From positions 1-64,000 of the forward strand of contig WNNJ02003750.1 of assembly GCA_012934845.2 (NCBI GenBank): a stretch of 64,000 bases of DNA. The letters run 5' to 3'. Made by a program: the position numbers and the translations under genes. Shown here piece after piece: positions 10,701-21,698 of the stretch; the first letter of the stretch is position 1; every line of letters begins with the position of its first letter. Under the pieces are notes generated by a model. The model made no database searches. It saw nothing but the letters and a program-made list of their open reading frames with translations, and was not told the origin of the DNA. The stretch comes from Pomphorhynchus laevis (taxonomy: Eukaryota; Acanthocephala; Palaeacanthocephala; Echinorhynchida; Pomphorhynchidae).

Positions 10701-11214
10701 CGATAAACTTATATACGACAGAAATTTAGTGTTTCTCAAAAATGTAAAAGCTCATCTTGTTCCACAATGTAAAAATGCAAAAGACCTGCCGCAACGATTT
10801 ATCATAGTTGAAATTGTGTAAGCTGCTAAAGACAATGCCAAACTAATTAATTTTTCAAAACGGAATCCTATATTGTTGGTAGGATAGTATTTCTTCTGAT
10901 ATTGGATGTCACCTGTTATCAACAATGTGAAGTACCATTTGCAGCGGTGATTTAGTATGGTGATACATCGGTAAAATTTCTGAGCATTAAATCTAGTCAT
11001 TTCTCTGCATATTATTGTTTATATTTGCACTGATTTAATTGCTAGAAATTAAAAGAATACTATAGATTGTTAGTAAACGAAAGCCAAAATGGATATAATA
11101 TTCGAAAATAACCTTTAGATGTTGATATGACACAAAGTCAATTTCGACGGCTTTTTGATTTTGTATTATTTGAGGGGCATGTTGTACCTTATAGTAATAT
11201 ACCAAATCAGCTAA
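10701..11214 (-). other. Unrecognised spacer between two tail-to-tail Penelope-like copies
   Basis: By position this should be the 5' part of the split RTE element. A minus-strand frame (10752-11000) is open but carries no motif I recognise. The spacer is bounded by the inverted string attatattaaatacgtag (10283-10300) and its reverse complement (11221-11238), the outer ends of the two facing terminal repeats. Confidence 0.4.
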
Positions 11215-11700
11215 ATGAATCTACGTATTTAATATAATTATAAACTAAACAAAACATAATGCTAAATCAAAATTTAATAATAGTATAATAAAATTAATAA
11301 TTTTTATAAGATTTTTTACAATTTAAATCAAGTTAAAATAAAAAATAAAATTTAAAATAAACGTCATTTTTATGAATTGACTAATAAATAACAGACGTTG
11401 TATCAGAATAAGAATTAGAGGTCATCAGGAGGAACTGCTATGCCATCAGGTTTCAGACCCTAACTCCTCGACCCAACATAGCAGCGGGGTCAAGTACGTG
11501 CTAAGGATGTATTTCCTCTGATAAAACTATCTAGTATCTTATTCTAATACAAAGTATATTATTTATTATCCATCCATAAAAATTTGCCACTTAAGAGCTT
11601 AAATTTACTCTTTATATTATTATGTTGATTTATATATTTTACCATTTTCTGCTTGATGTTATTTTTATACTAGCCTAGTTTAAAATATGTATCTATTAAA
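11215..11700 (-). repeat. Penelope-like element 3' terminal repeat (pLTR-like)
   Basis: Inverted counterpart of 9990-10310, belonging to the minus-strand copy at 11701-14230. The conserved block is at 11400-11530, with the stem ctgctatg/catagcag at 11435-11442 and 11477-11484. The outer end at about 11221 reads ctacgtatttaatataat. Confidence 0.7.
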
Positions 11701-14230
11701 TTATTTAAATGACTTTTGAAGAAAGCCAATATCATTACATATTGTTGCAATTCTTAAAATTTCATTATTTAATGTATTATATTTTATATTATATGGTATG
11801 CATAAATGCTCATGCAAAAATATGTTTCTTGTAAATTTAAATATGTCATCTTTACGATATAAATTAATAGTAGTTTTAGTTAATGTTAATTTAATGTTCA
11901 TATCTAGATATACACCTTCTTTATCATTAATATTGGTTTTGTTAAGAATAAGGCTTTCTGGATAAATGTGCTCACTAATTGAATAAAAATTATTAGAATT
12001 AAATACACATATATCATCAATGTATCGAAACATATATTTCATATATTTATATTGTTTAGATTTAGTTTTTACACAGTTATGAACAAATTCATATTCTATA
12101 AAGCTTAAAAACAAGTCAGCTATAATTGGGCTACTATTACCACCCATTGGAACACCTTTTACTTGTCTAAATATAGATGTCCCTACTTTTAAATAATTTT
12201 GATTTATCAAAATATTTAAGGATTCTATTAATTCAATTTTATCCATATATTTATATTTACTTGATGGTTTAATTTTTGTTAGATAGGCGTTATAGTTATT
12301 ATAACATATATATGTATATCTTTTTCCGAATATAAGATTAATTAATTTTACTAACGCTTCTTTTAATATCTACTAAATCTAGATTTGTATAAAGCGTACT
12401 TAAAATCGTATGTATTTATATTTTGAAAATTTATTCCTTTTGTCTGTTCTAAAAATTCTTTTGTAGAATTAATACTGAAATAGTGTTTTATACCAGTATT
12501 AATTTCGATTACCTTGCAATATTTTTTAAAGTGTACTTTAATTACTTTAAGTATTTTATTCATATAAACAGAAAGTGGTTTTAATGTACATTTGAAACGC
12601 ACTACATATGAACCTAGGTTTTATTGGATTTTTATGTAATTTTGGATTCCAATATAATATAGGTATAGTTTTATTATCTAATTCAACCTTTATACCCTTT
12701 TTATCCATTATAGAACAGTGACTTGTAATAATTGTTTCTAAACTCAACTCACTACGTTCATATGTTGGATTTACATTTAAATCATTAGAATTAACCTCTT
12801 TCATTAGTATATCATAATAAAGCTTTTTGCATATGAAGACAAAGTTATTACTAGCTTTATCAATAGTTGTTATTATATAGTTATCCTTTAATTTAGTAAG
12901 TTCTTTATACATATCTTTATTAATTTTATCTTTCCTTTTATAATTGTTTGTTATTTTCATTTTATTTTTAATTTTATCAAATATATAATCTTTCCAAATT
13001 TTTATCTTAGATATATTCGAGCTTTCACTATTAATCAGCTTACTAAAGTAATCATTTAAGTTATTATATAACGAATTGTAAATTTTATTTTTGTCGTTGT
13101 TATTATTTAATCTATATTTATACCCTTTTGATATCAGCTTTCTTAATTCACAATTTTCAATTAATTCTAGATTATGGGTACATATATGTTCATTTATTTT
13201 ATCAAAACTAAGACTTTTACAATTGCATTCTGTTTCCATTATGTTTCTAATATTATTGTTATATATTGATTTTAATTCTTTATTATAATAACAAATTTTT
13301 CGTCCTAATGGTGGTAGGAGATTATACCTTATTTTAGGAGTATATTTACTTAAATCTGACCCTATTATTTCTTTACTTTTAGAATTATTTAAAAGTCCGG
13401 CTATATTTATGTTATCTATACATTTATTAATGAAGTTTATGGTTAATGTATATTTTCTATTGTTATTATTTACATTTATTGTATGATTATAGTATTTTGT
13501 ATTACAATAACTGTCTATTATACAACTTAGCCTATCATAGTCGTTAATTAATTTTTGATTTATTGAACATATGATATCTTTAGAAAAACTTCTTATATTT
13601 ACATAAAGATCTTTTAGCTTATTATCACTTAAAAGTTGTTTTAATATTTCTAATTGTTCATTTATATACATATCTTTTTTAATATTTTTAACTCTATTTT
13701 TCCTATTCCTTTTATCACCATGACTTCTTGGTTTGCGTTTAACCGGATTATTATAATATAGTTGTTTATTATGTATTATACTACTTCTGCCAATTCCTTG
13801 TACCACGTCATTCAATCCTAATGGGTACATGAAATTAAGCGTTTTAATCCAAAAATCATCTTTTTCTAATAGTTTTTGATTTAATATTGAAAAGTTTTCT
13901 TCGATAATATGTTCTAAAATAAATAATTTACAGTTTTTAATATCATGTCCTATTAATCTCATATGTTTATGAAATATAGTTTGACTATTATGCTGTATAT
14001 TATATATGTGTTGCCTAAACCTAGTTTTTAACATTTGATATGTTTTTCCAATATATTGCAATCCACATGTGCATTGTATTAGATACACTACACCTGCAGT
14101 ATTGCAGTTACAATTAGTATTAATATTTAATGAAAAACATTTGTTTGTCGTATTACTACAATACAGTTATTATTATTTAGAACATTACAAACTATACAAT
14201 TTTTTCTGTTACGTTTAAAATATCTAAAAT
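11701..14230 (-). pseudogene. Penelope-like element ORF with N-terminal GIY-YIG endonuclease and RT (Naiad-like)
   Basis: Reads from about 14230 down to 11701 with two or three frameshifts. Order: a Cys motif (NCIVCNV, about 14190); a CNCNTAGVVYLIQC stretch; the GIY-YIG nuclease core CGLQYIGKT then LKTRFRQH (about 13990-14060); a long N/K-rich spacer; RT start NPKLHKNPIKPRFICSA; a frameshift near 12590; motif A region about 12370-12420; motif B VKGVPMGGNSSP; motif C FRYIDDICVF (about 12010-12030). Canonical Penelope elements place GIY-YIG after the RT. The N-terminal position with a Cys-rich lead matches the permuted Naiad/Chlamys clade. The family is very AT-rich. The element is probably inactive because of the frameshifts, but most codons are intact. 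Confidence 0.88.
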
Positions 14231-14530
14231 TGAAATCATTACTACTTACGTATTTTTCCAATATGGTTGAGTACATGTAACTTTTAAGTCATAATTTTTA
14301 ACGTTGCTTTTTCGGTGTCGTTACCTAGTTTAGTTGACTCAGACTAAACTTACAACGGGCCATCCAGCAGCATCTGACAGGGGGCTGCCCTGCTTAAGGC
14401 GGTTGCAGGCTGGAACAAGATCTATAAAGATCTACCACCTTCACTTATAACTAATAACTGAATATTCATGATAACTAATAACTAATAGCTTCACTAATAA
14501 CTAATAACTAAATATTAAAACAGAATTTAG
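14231..14530. other. Junction between the Penelope-like copy and LINE-D
   Basis: Non-coding, including a GC-richer patch at 14340-14430 (acaacgggccatccagcagc) and a run of repeated ctaataact units at about 14440-14515. I recognise no gene here. It may hold the 5' end of the Penelope-like element or part of the interrupted RTE. Confidence 0.4.
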
Positions 14531-17500
14531 AATTTTTTTAGAGTGGCCTTTGTGGTAAATAGAACCATTTACAGGCCCACTATAAAAATTAAAAAGACAA
14601 GTTTACGTTCGATGAATGTTTGAACTTGTATGTAGAGTTATTTAATTGATTGCGGCTGAAAGTGTTATTTTAGTTCGTTTGCAATAAGTATGGCGATCAA
14701 GGAAGTTTTGAAGTGTTTAAGCGACGTTAATGATTTTGCGTCTCGAGGAAGTTTGTTCTAAAGGCGTGGTGCAGCGATGGTGAACGCACGATATCCGTGA
14801 TTACCGTTGTGACGGGGGACGAAAAGCGAGTAGGAGCGATTACTTCTTAGGGAGAGACCAGTCGTCATATTGGATGCACTATCAGGAAGATATATATAAG
14901 GAGGGTTGTGCCGGAATTTGATTTACCACACAAGTGTGAGAATTTGAGAGGTTATGCGGCTCGGAATGTCGAGCCAGTTAAGGATGCAGAGGGTGTTGGA
15001 GATGTGGTCGTACTTGCGAAGGCGGAAGATGACTCTAGCAGCCGTGTGCAGAATCCTTTGTAAATAGTGAAATTGATATGCTGGACAGTTTACGAGAAGA
15101 CCTAAGCAATATTCTAGACGAGGCATGAAAATGCTGGAGATTAAAATAGCTGTCGATTTCACGTTGAGGTTTCTACGGACACTTCGGATGTCACGGAGGA
15201 TGAGGGAGCATGAACTGATCTTGCTACGAATGAAAGGCAGAAACGAGAGATTATTGTCAAAAGGGACACCGAGGATTGTCATGATAGTCACTTCTGGTAG
15301 ACGGAAATTGTGTATGCATACTGGAAAATCGAGGGTGTAAGAGTGGCGCGGTTTTATCCACATCATGTTAGTTTTCTCGTTGTTTAAAAACATACGGATT
15401 GAACAAAGATATGCGTGAATAGCAGAGATGCAAGACGATGCATCGGAAGCGAGGTTGGATGCAGATGTGAGTGTGCATGATGCATAGATTACTATATCGT
15501 CAGCGTACTGAATAACTTCAAAGCCGAAAGGGACCACGATTGAAGATAAATCACCAAGAAGAATGAAAAGAAGCGGCCCTAGAACGGATTCTTGTGGTAC
15601 ACCGCAGCTGAGAGGAACCGGCGCAGAAGAGTTGGAGTTGGAGACTACGTGATAACAACGATTTGAGAGGTAGGATTTGAACCAAGAAATGACATGAGAT
15701 GAGAAGCAGTAACGTTGTCTGAGACATAAGAGAAGTATAGTGTGATCAACTACATCAAAGGCGGAGGATAAATCAAGTGAAATTACAAGGCTTACTAGAT
15801 GTTTGTCAAGAGCAAGAAGTAGATCATTGGAGAGTTTTGTGCATGCGGTCATAGTAGAATGTTGTGGTCGATATGCAGATTGAAAAGGTGGAAACATAGA
15901 ATTTGATGATATGTAGTTGCTTACCTGTCTAAGGATGAGACGCTCGAACAATTTTGAGATGGTCGGAAGGTTTGATATTGGTCTATAGGAGGAGGCGGAA
16001 CTAGGATCAAGATGATGCTTCTTTAATAATGGGCGAACTATGGCATGTTTAAACGACGAAGGGTAGTGTGATAAATGGATAGACATGTTGAAGACACTTG
16101 TGAGACAAGGGCTGATGGTGTCACTTAGTAACTTTAGAATGTATGTTGGAACAGGATCGAGAGGAGAGGTTGAATTGGGTAATCGTGCCAGGGCATCATA
16201 TACGCTTTCGGTAGACAAAAGTGAAAAGTGAAACAATATAGTATGATATTGAGCTAGGTAGGAGAAACTAGAAGATAATGATACGTGTATTGAGATCAAA
16301 GTTCGAGCTATTTTGCGTTGCAAATGAGATGCGAATTCGTTGGAAGAGATAGAGATAGACGTGACGGATTTGTTTCTACCCAAAATGTTATTAATGGATT
16401 TCCACGCGTGTTGATGATTGTCACGCAAAGTTGCTTTGCTTTGCCAGTATGAGGAGCATTTTGAGTTCAAAAGATATTGGTATTTGCGTCGAAATTCGAG
16501 GTATTCTGAGTAAAATGAGTTTAATAGCTTAGTGATATTACGACGACGGAATCTTGAGTGCATTCGGTGAAGGTGTTGTAAGGAGCGCTTTGCTCTTCGG
16601 CAATCGCTATCGATTCAGGGCGCTCCTGACTGGCGGCGAGGCGTGCATTGTTTGAACGGCAAAATCATATCGAGTATGCCAATAAGTTCAGTGCTGTACA
16701 TGTTGGTTAAGTCGTCAAGTGAAGTGTTAGTAAAGGCGGCAAAAATTAGGAGTGGGGACGAGAGAAGGTTTATACGCAAGTTATTTAGATCAAGTTGTTT
16801 CCATTGACGATATATATGGGGATGAGTAGGGTGTGGAGGATCATTGGTTTTAATGCTAATGGTGAGAAGGTAATGGTCGGATAGGCCCACATCTTTCACA
16901 GAAACGGTGCTGCAAGTAGACGATTATCGAACAAAGATGCAATCAATGATGCCACCTTGGATATGAGTGGATTCAGTTGGGATATATCTGAAGTTAAAGT
17001 CTGATAATGCCTTGAGTAGGTGTGACGAGTAAGCGCATGATGGTTTGTCAAGTCACCAAGAATAATGACGGGAGATGATGTAATGCTTAGGTTAGAGAGC
17101 ATATCAAAGAGTTCGTCAAAGAATGTAAGACATGGCGCAGATGAGCCTGGTCGATAGATAAGGGCGAAACAAATTCGTCTACTGAAGTGTATAGCGTTAA
17201 AGCACATCAGCTCGAATGACGTAGGGGCAACTGGAAAGTTTAGAACATGTAACGATATAGCGGGCAAAGAAAAGGAAAGTAGACCACCATGGTTGATGCT
17301 TCCTGGATCACCATGTCGAGCACGTTCAGCAATGTTTAGGTTAAGCGATACGAGTCTTCGAATGGATATGTCGTTTGTGGAATGCCAAGATTCGGTTATG
17401 CAGAGAAGTGAAAGTGAGTTTTTTTGGAAGACTTCGAGAGCAAGTTCAATTTTGTGAAGTAAGGAACGAATGCTGATGAGACCGATGTTAAGTGAGTATT

Positions 17501-17690
17501 TAGAAGGAGAATTTAGAGAGGATGATTTAGAGTTAAATGGCGCGAAACAACTAAGGAAGAGGAGGGAGAATCAGACAATTTTCGCCTCGTTGTTGTTTGC
17601 GATTTATCATGATGTCATATGGAGGGTGGTGATATATTTGGTTGAATTTTGGCGGAGATTAAATGATTTTTTTGCAAACGAATAACTCGG
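14530..17690 (-). pseudogene. LINE-D ORF2: APE endonuclease and reverse transcriptase (L2/CR1-like)
   Basis: Minus strand, 5' to 3'. The endonuclease (about 17560-16615) shows LLCITESWHS, NHGGLLSFS, ALIYRPGSSAP, VIILGDL and GLSDHYLLT. The RT (16563-14923) shows YRPISNLPTISKLFERLI, SLDLSSAFDVVDH (motif A), GVPQESVLGPLLF (motif B) and IQYADDIVIYAS (motif C). Breaks: a frame change between the endonuclease parts near 16896, a stop near 16600, and a stop at 14923 after which the usual C-terminal tail still reads on (NKLPRDAKSLTSLKHFK). Motif B has Q-E-S instead of the usual Q-G-S. In the 3' UTR a short hairpin (gtaaat/atttac, 14555-14572) lies near the probable 3' end. It belongs to the same clade as LINE-A and LINE-B. 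Confidence 0.87.
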
Positions 17691-18802
17691 TTATTGCGAA
17701 TTATAAATTTATGCGAAGGATCCGCCAAACGTTTTTCGTGTAATTGTTTTTTGAGTAACTTTAGTGCTTCCACCTCAGGTGGTGAGAGATCCGGGCTTAC
17801 ATAAACGTTGTGAAATCGAGTCGATTTTCTCAGTTTGTAGGCATTGTTCAGAATTGACGTGGTGGTTGCTTCATCAGATGTAACAAGTATCCACGGAGGA
17901 ATATCTTGACGTTTTGCAGGGAGTCGGCGTAAATACAAACGACATGTGGATGCACAAGACACGTTCAACGATGCGATAAAATCCGATACTAAAACAATAT
18001 CGTCTGACGAATTAGGTAGTCTACGTATTATTACGTTTGACGAGCGCCGTTGTTGCATATCACATGCTTGAATTATTGTTAGGGGAGATGTTGATTGACC
18101 ATCGAATTGAGATGTTGCGAGTACTGAGCGAGTCACTTCTTTGCGGATAATAGATGCGAAAGTTTGACGAGGTATTGAGAACTCTGGATTAAAAGTTGGC
18201 ACGGAAGGCGAAGAAGTGAGATTAGGAGATTCTATTCTTGTTTGTAAATCATTAATAGAGGAATTGGCGCTCGCTAACGACTGTTTTAAGTAGGATAATA
18301 ACTTAGCGGAACATAACCCACAGAGAAAATCTCGTGTGAAAAATTCCCTGGAAACTTTGCATGGCACTTTTACGGAAGAATATATCGGACAATCCAACGC
18401 GGTACATTTTAAATCTAGTGAAACAAACTCCACTTGTGTGATAATAGGTGACAAGCATGGTAATACACAGTTTGGAATCTGTATAGCGCTAGTAGCAAGA
18501 GAAGGATTGAATTGCAACACAGAATCTCCAAGACGAGTTGTTGAGATGTCGTTGTATCGTAATGTGGAATTTTCACTATTTAGAGGTATATGGCTTTCTA
18601 CAGATCGTTATCGGTTTTTTTCTTTAGAATTACCGTTTTCACAGTTTTGAGCATAGCAGTCCACGCAAGTACGACCAGCTTTAGCACAGATGCAACTTCG
18701 ACATATTGAGTTTTTACTGTTACAGGAACAGCAACGTGAAGAAGTAGACATTACTCGGTTGGATGTTCTTGAAATAGTTTTGCTTGCATTCGTTTGCTCC
18801 AT
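17615..18802 (-). pseudogene. LINE-D ORF1: CxC-type Cys-rich module plus PHD-like finger
   Basis: Frames 18802-18608 and 18520-17615 are the same reading frame, separated by one TAA (18608-18610). Together they would make an ORF1 of about 396 codons. The first 64 residues hold a dense Cys cluster (CCSCNS, CRSCICAKAG, CVDCYAQNC). Then follows a PHD-like C..DC..Y......F.CGLC motif shared with the other LINE ORF1s, and a C-terminal half including SNVIIRRLPNSSDDIV, which may be an RRM-like RNA-binding segment. Its 3' end overlaps the start of ORF2. The same CxC module starts the unrelated + strand LINE at 19281. Confidence 0.72.
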
Positions 18803-19033
18803 ATGTCGCTGTTGTCGTTTGTGTCCTTTGTGTCGTTTATAATATTCTGTCGTTTATAATATACTGATTTTGCTTTGTGTCCTTTGTGTCGTTTATAATA
18901 TTTGTATTGTTATTAGTTATCGTGTTTATTATTTATTTTATTATTAAAAAATGACCTATAAAAAATTTTGGTTTCTTATAAACATACATTTGAGATCTAA
19001 AGTAAATACAAGGATAAATACTTAAAATATACA
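18803..19033. other. Divergent 5' region between two head-to-head LINEs
   Basis: Non-coding. It contains two copies of a string with tgtgtcctttgtgtcgttta at about 18820-18905, then AT-rich DNA. It lies between the 5' end of LINE-D (minus) and that of the restriction-endonuclease-type LINE (plus), so both promoters may fall here. Confidence 0.45.
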
Positions 19034-19170
19034 GACTGCGTTTCAGAGGACTGCGTTTCAGAGGACCGCGTTTCAGAGGACTGCGTTTCAGAGGACTGCG
19101 TTTCAGAGGACCGCGTTTCAGAGGACTGCGTTTCAGAGGACCGCGTTTCAGAGGACTGCGTTTCAGAGGA
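19034..19170. repeat. 15-bp minisatellite, 9 copies, 5' of the + strand LINE
   Basis: Nine tandem copies of gactgcgtttcagag, with C/T variation at one site (gaccgcg alternates with gactgcg). The array sits about 110 bp upstream of the start codon at 19281. Minisatellites in LINE 5' UTRs often carry promoter activity, as with the 20-bp array in front of LINE-A in this window. Confidence 0.93.
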
Positions 19171-19280
19171 CGTAAGGTCGTACACCCAGGGTACCTCCCG
19201 GGTTGAGCACTCGCGCGGAAGATTACAACTTACTTTGTGACACAAAGACAATCGAAACTAACAATTGAACGTCGCCTTGT

Positions 19281-21698
19281 ATGCCCAAAGGAATACCGTC
19301 TAACCAGAGGCTATGCTGTGGATGTAATGGTCCATCAGCAAAGTGCAAAGGTTGCAAATGTGCGAAGGTAGGAGCTCCTTGCGTTAATTGCCGTGCACCT
19401 GAATGTAACAATAGCGTGCATATTGGACCTCAGACAGTGTGTTTAACCTCTGCTGCTGAACCAGTAGGTAGAGTGGCGGATTTGAATCCCCTTACTGATA
19501 GTGGCAGTACACGGACAACTGATAATCCAATTGTAGATAACTTGCACGACCCTGTTGATAGGCAGTCTCTTTCACTTCAGGCGATTTATGATGTGGTGAT
19601 ACAATGGAGGCCTAGTGCGATGCGACTCCCAAGATGTGCTGCGTCGAATGAATTCGTTGAAATGCTTGCTAGCCTCTATCAGATTGCAGCCGAAGCTGAT
19701 AACCATGATATGTTTGCACTTAAAAAGGCCACTATTTTGTCCCGGTGCGTTTTGCAACGTCTTCCATCTAGAGAGGTGTCCGAGATCCGAAAAGCACTGG
19801 AGCGCAGAATCAGACTATGGAAAAATGGCAGATTCGTCGATGTTTTCAATGAGGCAAGAATATTACAGCGACGTTGCATGCCTATGCGTTCGAGCCCACG
19901 TACTGATGATTGGATAAAGCGCTATGTCAAGTTGGTCACAAGTGGAAAGCTGTCAGCGGCGACTGCCATATTGGAAGAGAACCAACAGTCGAGCATTCTA
20001 GATCCTGATTCGATTGTCGATGGTTTGACTGTACGTGAACACCTGCAGAATCTACACCCAACAGCCGCAGATGCTGATGCGTCCGCTTTATTACAACGAG
20101 ATTTGCCGAATGTTAGAGAGCATCATCCTTCGCTCTTGTCTGTCATAGATGGGGAAGCTATCATCCGAGCGGCCAACAAAACCTCAGGTGGAGCTGGCCC
20201 ATCAGGGCTGGATGCGATGGCTTGGAGACAACTCTTGAATAGCTTCTCCGTGCATTCCAAGGCTCTAGCGGATGCTTTGGCAAATTTTGCAGTGAGCCTT
20301 AGCACTATTCAACTCAGCTCTCGGATGTTAGAGGCGTTTACTGCTTGCCGGTTGATATCAATACCAAAGAATAATGGGAAAATTAGACCGATTGGTGTAT
20401 CAGAGGTTGTTCGCCGCATTGTCAGTAAAACCATATTGTCCTGCGTCAAAGATGATCTTCAAGACGTAGCCGGGATTGTCCAACTTTGCGCATCCCAGCG
20501 AAATGGGATCGATTTTGCGATTCACTCGCTTCGCGATACGTATTCTTCTAACCAAAGCTATGGACTTCTCGCTGTCGACGCTAAGAATGCGTTCAACTCT
20601 GTCAATCGAAATGTTATGCTACACAATATCAAACACACTTGCCCTGGGCTAGCACAGTCCTTATCTAACATTTATGCGGGCGACGCAGAACTGGTACTTG
20701 GTGGTGGATCTTTAGCATCGTGCGAGGGAGTAACCCAGGGAGATCCCTTAGCCATGGCTGCCTTCGCAATGGCATCCTTACCATTGATAAGTATGATCAA
20801 GCAAGTCGTGCCAAACATTGTTCAGCGTTGGTTTGCTGACGATGCGAATTTTGTAGGTTTGCCTGAGGATCTGTTGCGTGTATGGCAACTTCTCCAAATC
20901 CAAGGACCAAAATTCGGATATAATGTGAACCCTAGCAAAACCAAGATGCTCCTTCATCCGCAATCCGAAGGGGTGTATCCACTTCCCGCAGACATTGAGA
21001 CACGGTTCGATGGCATCGAGGTGCTTGGTGCGCCAATTGGCTCAGGCGAATTTGTAAAGGAAATTACAAAAATTAAAATATTAAAGTGGACTGAGCTTGT
21101 TTCTCGTATATCTACTGTATCACGATTTGATCCCCATGCTGCTTTCTCAGGATTCAATAAGTCAATACAATGGAAATGGACACACTTTATGAGATCGACA
21201 CCAAGTGAAACGGATCTGTATTTGTCCTTACGGGATACTATATTCAGTGGTTTGGCTCCCTCACTTTTCGATCAAGATCTAAACTCAGTTATGCACGCGT
21301 TGATTTCGTCACCAATTTCAAAGGGTGGAATGGGCATTGTTGATCCAGTAAGCGCAGCTTTGACCGAGTTCGAAAGCTCGAAAAAATTTTGTAAAACATT
21401 TGATAGTGGGCTACAAGGTGATCTTCTCAGGGATGCTCAGAATAACTTGACAAAAGAGTTGAATCAAGAACGACAAAAAGTTGTGGATGAGCGTTTGGCA
21501 TACATTCGATCAATCTTACCCGCCTCAATGCATCAAGCCCTGGAATTTGCACTGGGACAGGGTGCTTCCTCTTGGATTAGTGCAGTTCCAGTGAAAGCTG
21601 AATTCAGTCATTTGTGTCCACATGAATTCAGAGATGCTCTTGCGTTGCGATATGGCTTTGACCCTATCGGGATTCCCAAGGACAAGTGTGTGTGGTGA
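19281..21698 (+). CDS. LINE reverse transcriptase ORF with CxC N-terminus (RLE-type, Utopia-like)
   Basis: An open 805-codon frame. Residues about 10-50 hold a CxC-type cluster (LCCGCNG, CKGCKCAKVG, CVNCRAPECN). The RT core shows KNNGKIRPIGVSEVVRRI, LLAVDAKNAFNSVNR (motif A), EGVTQGDPLAMAAFA (motif B) and QRWFADDANFVG (motif C). QGDPLAM and WxADDA are typical of early-branching LINEs that use a restriction-like endonuclease. There is no APE domain. Composition is GC-richer than the flanks. The frame ends early at a TGA inside a GT run (21685-21699). The domain continues in the +1 frame, consistent with a two-base slip in the run. Clade assignment to Utopia or a relative is tentative. Confidence 0.82.
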   Translation: MPKGIPSNQRLCCGCNGPSAKCKGCKCAKVGAPCVNCRAPECNNSVHIGPQTVCLTSAAEPVGRVADLNPLTDSGSTRTTDNPIVDNLHDPVDRQSLSLQAIYDVVIQWRPSAMRLPRCAASNEFVEMLASLYQIAAEADNHDMFALKKATILSRCVLQRLPSREVSEIRKALERRIRLWKNGRFVDVFNEARILQRRCMPMRSSPRTDDWIKRYVKLVTSGKLSAATAILEENQQSSILDPDSIVDGLTVREHLQNLHPTAADADASALLQRDLPNVREHHPSLLSVIDGEAIIRAANKTSGGAGPSGLDAMAWRQLLNSFSVHSKALADALANFAVSLSTIQLSSRMLEAFTACRLISIPKNNGKIRPIGVSEVVRRIVSKTILSCVKDDLQDVAGIVQLCASQRNGIDFAIHSLRDTYSSNQSYGLLAVDAKNAFNSVNRNVMLHNIKHTCPGLAQSLSNIYAGDAELVLGGGSLASCEGVTQGDPLAMAAFAMASLPLISMIKQVVPNIVQRWFADDANFVGLPEDLLRVWQLLQIQGPKFGYNVNPSKTKMLLHPQSEGVYPLPADIETRFDGIEVLGAPIGSGEFVKEITKIKILKWTELVSRISTVSRFDPHAAFSGFNKSIQWKWTHFMRSTPSETDLYLSLRDTIFSGLAPSLFDQDLNSVMHALISSPISKGGMGIVDPVSAALTEFESSKKFCKTFDSGLQGDLLRDAQNNLTKELNQERQKVVDERLAYIRSILPASMHQALEFALGQGASSWISAVPVKAEFSHLCPHEFRDALALRYGFDPIGIPKDKCVW

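Noticed and set aside
18997-19251. Minus-strand frame with SSETQ/SSETR repeats
   Set aside because: Translation of the 15-bp array upstream of the + strand LINE.
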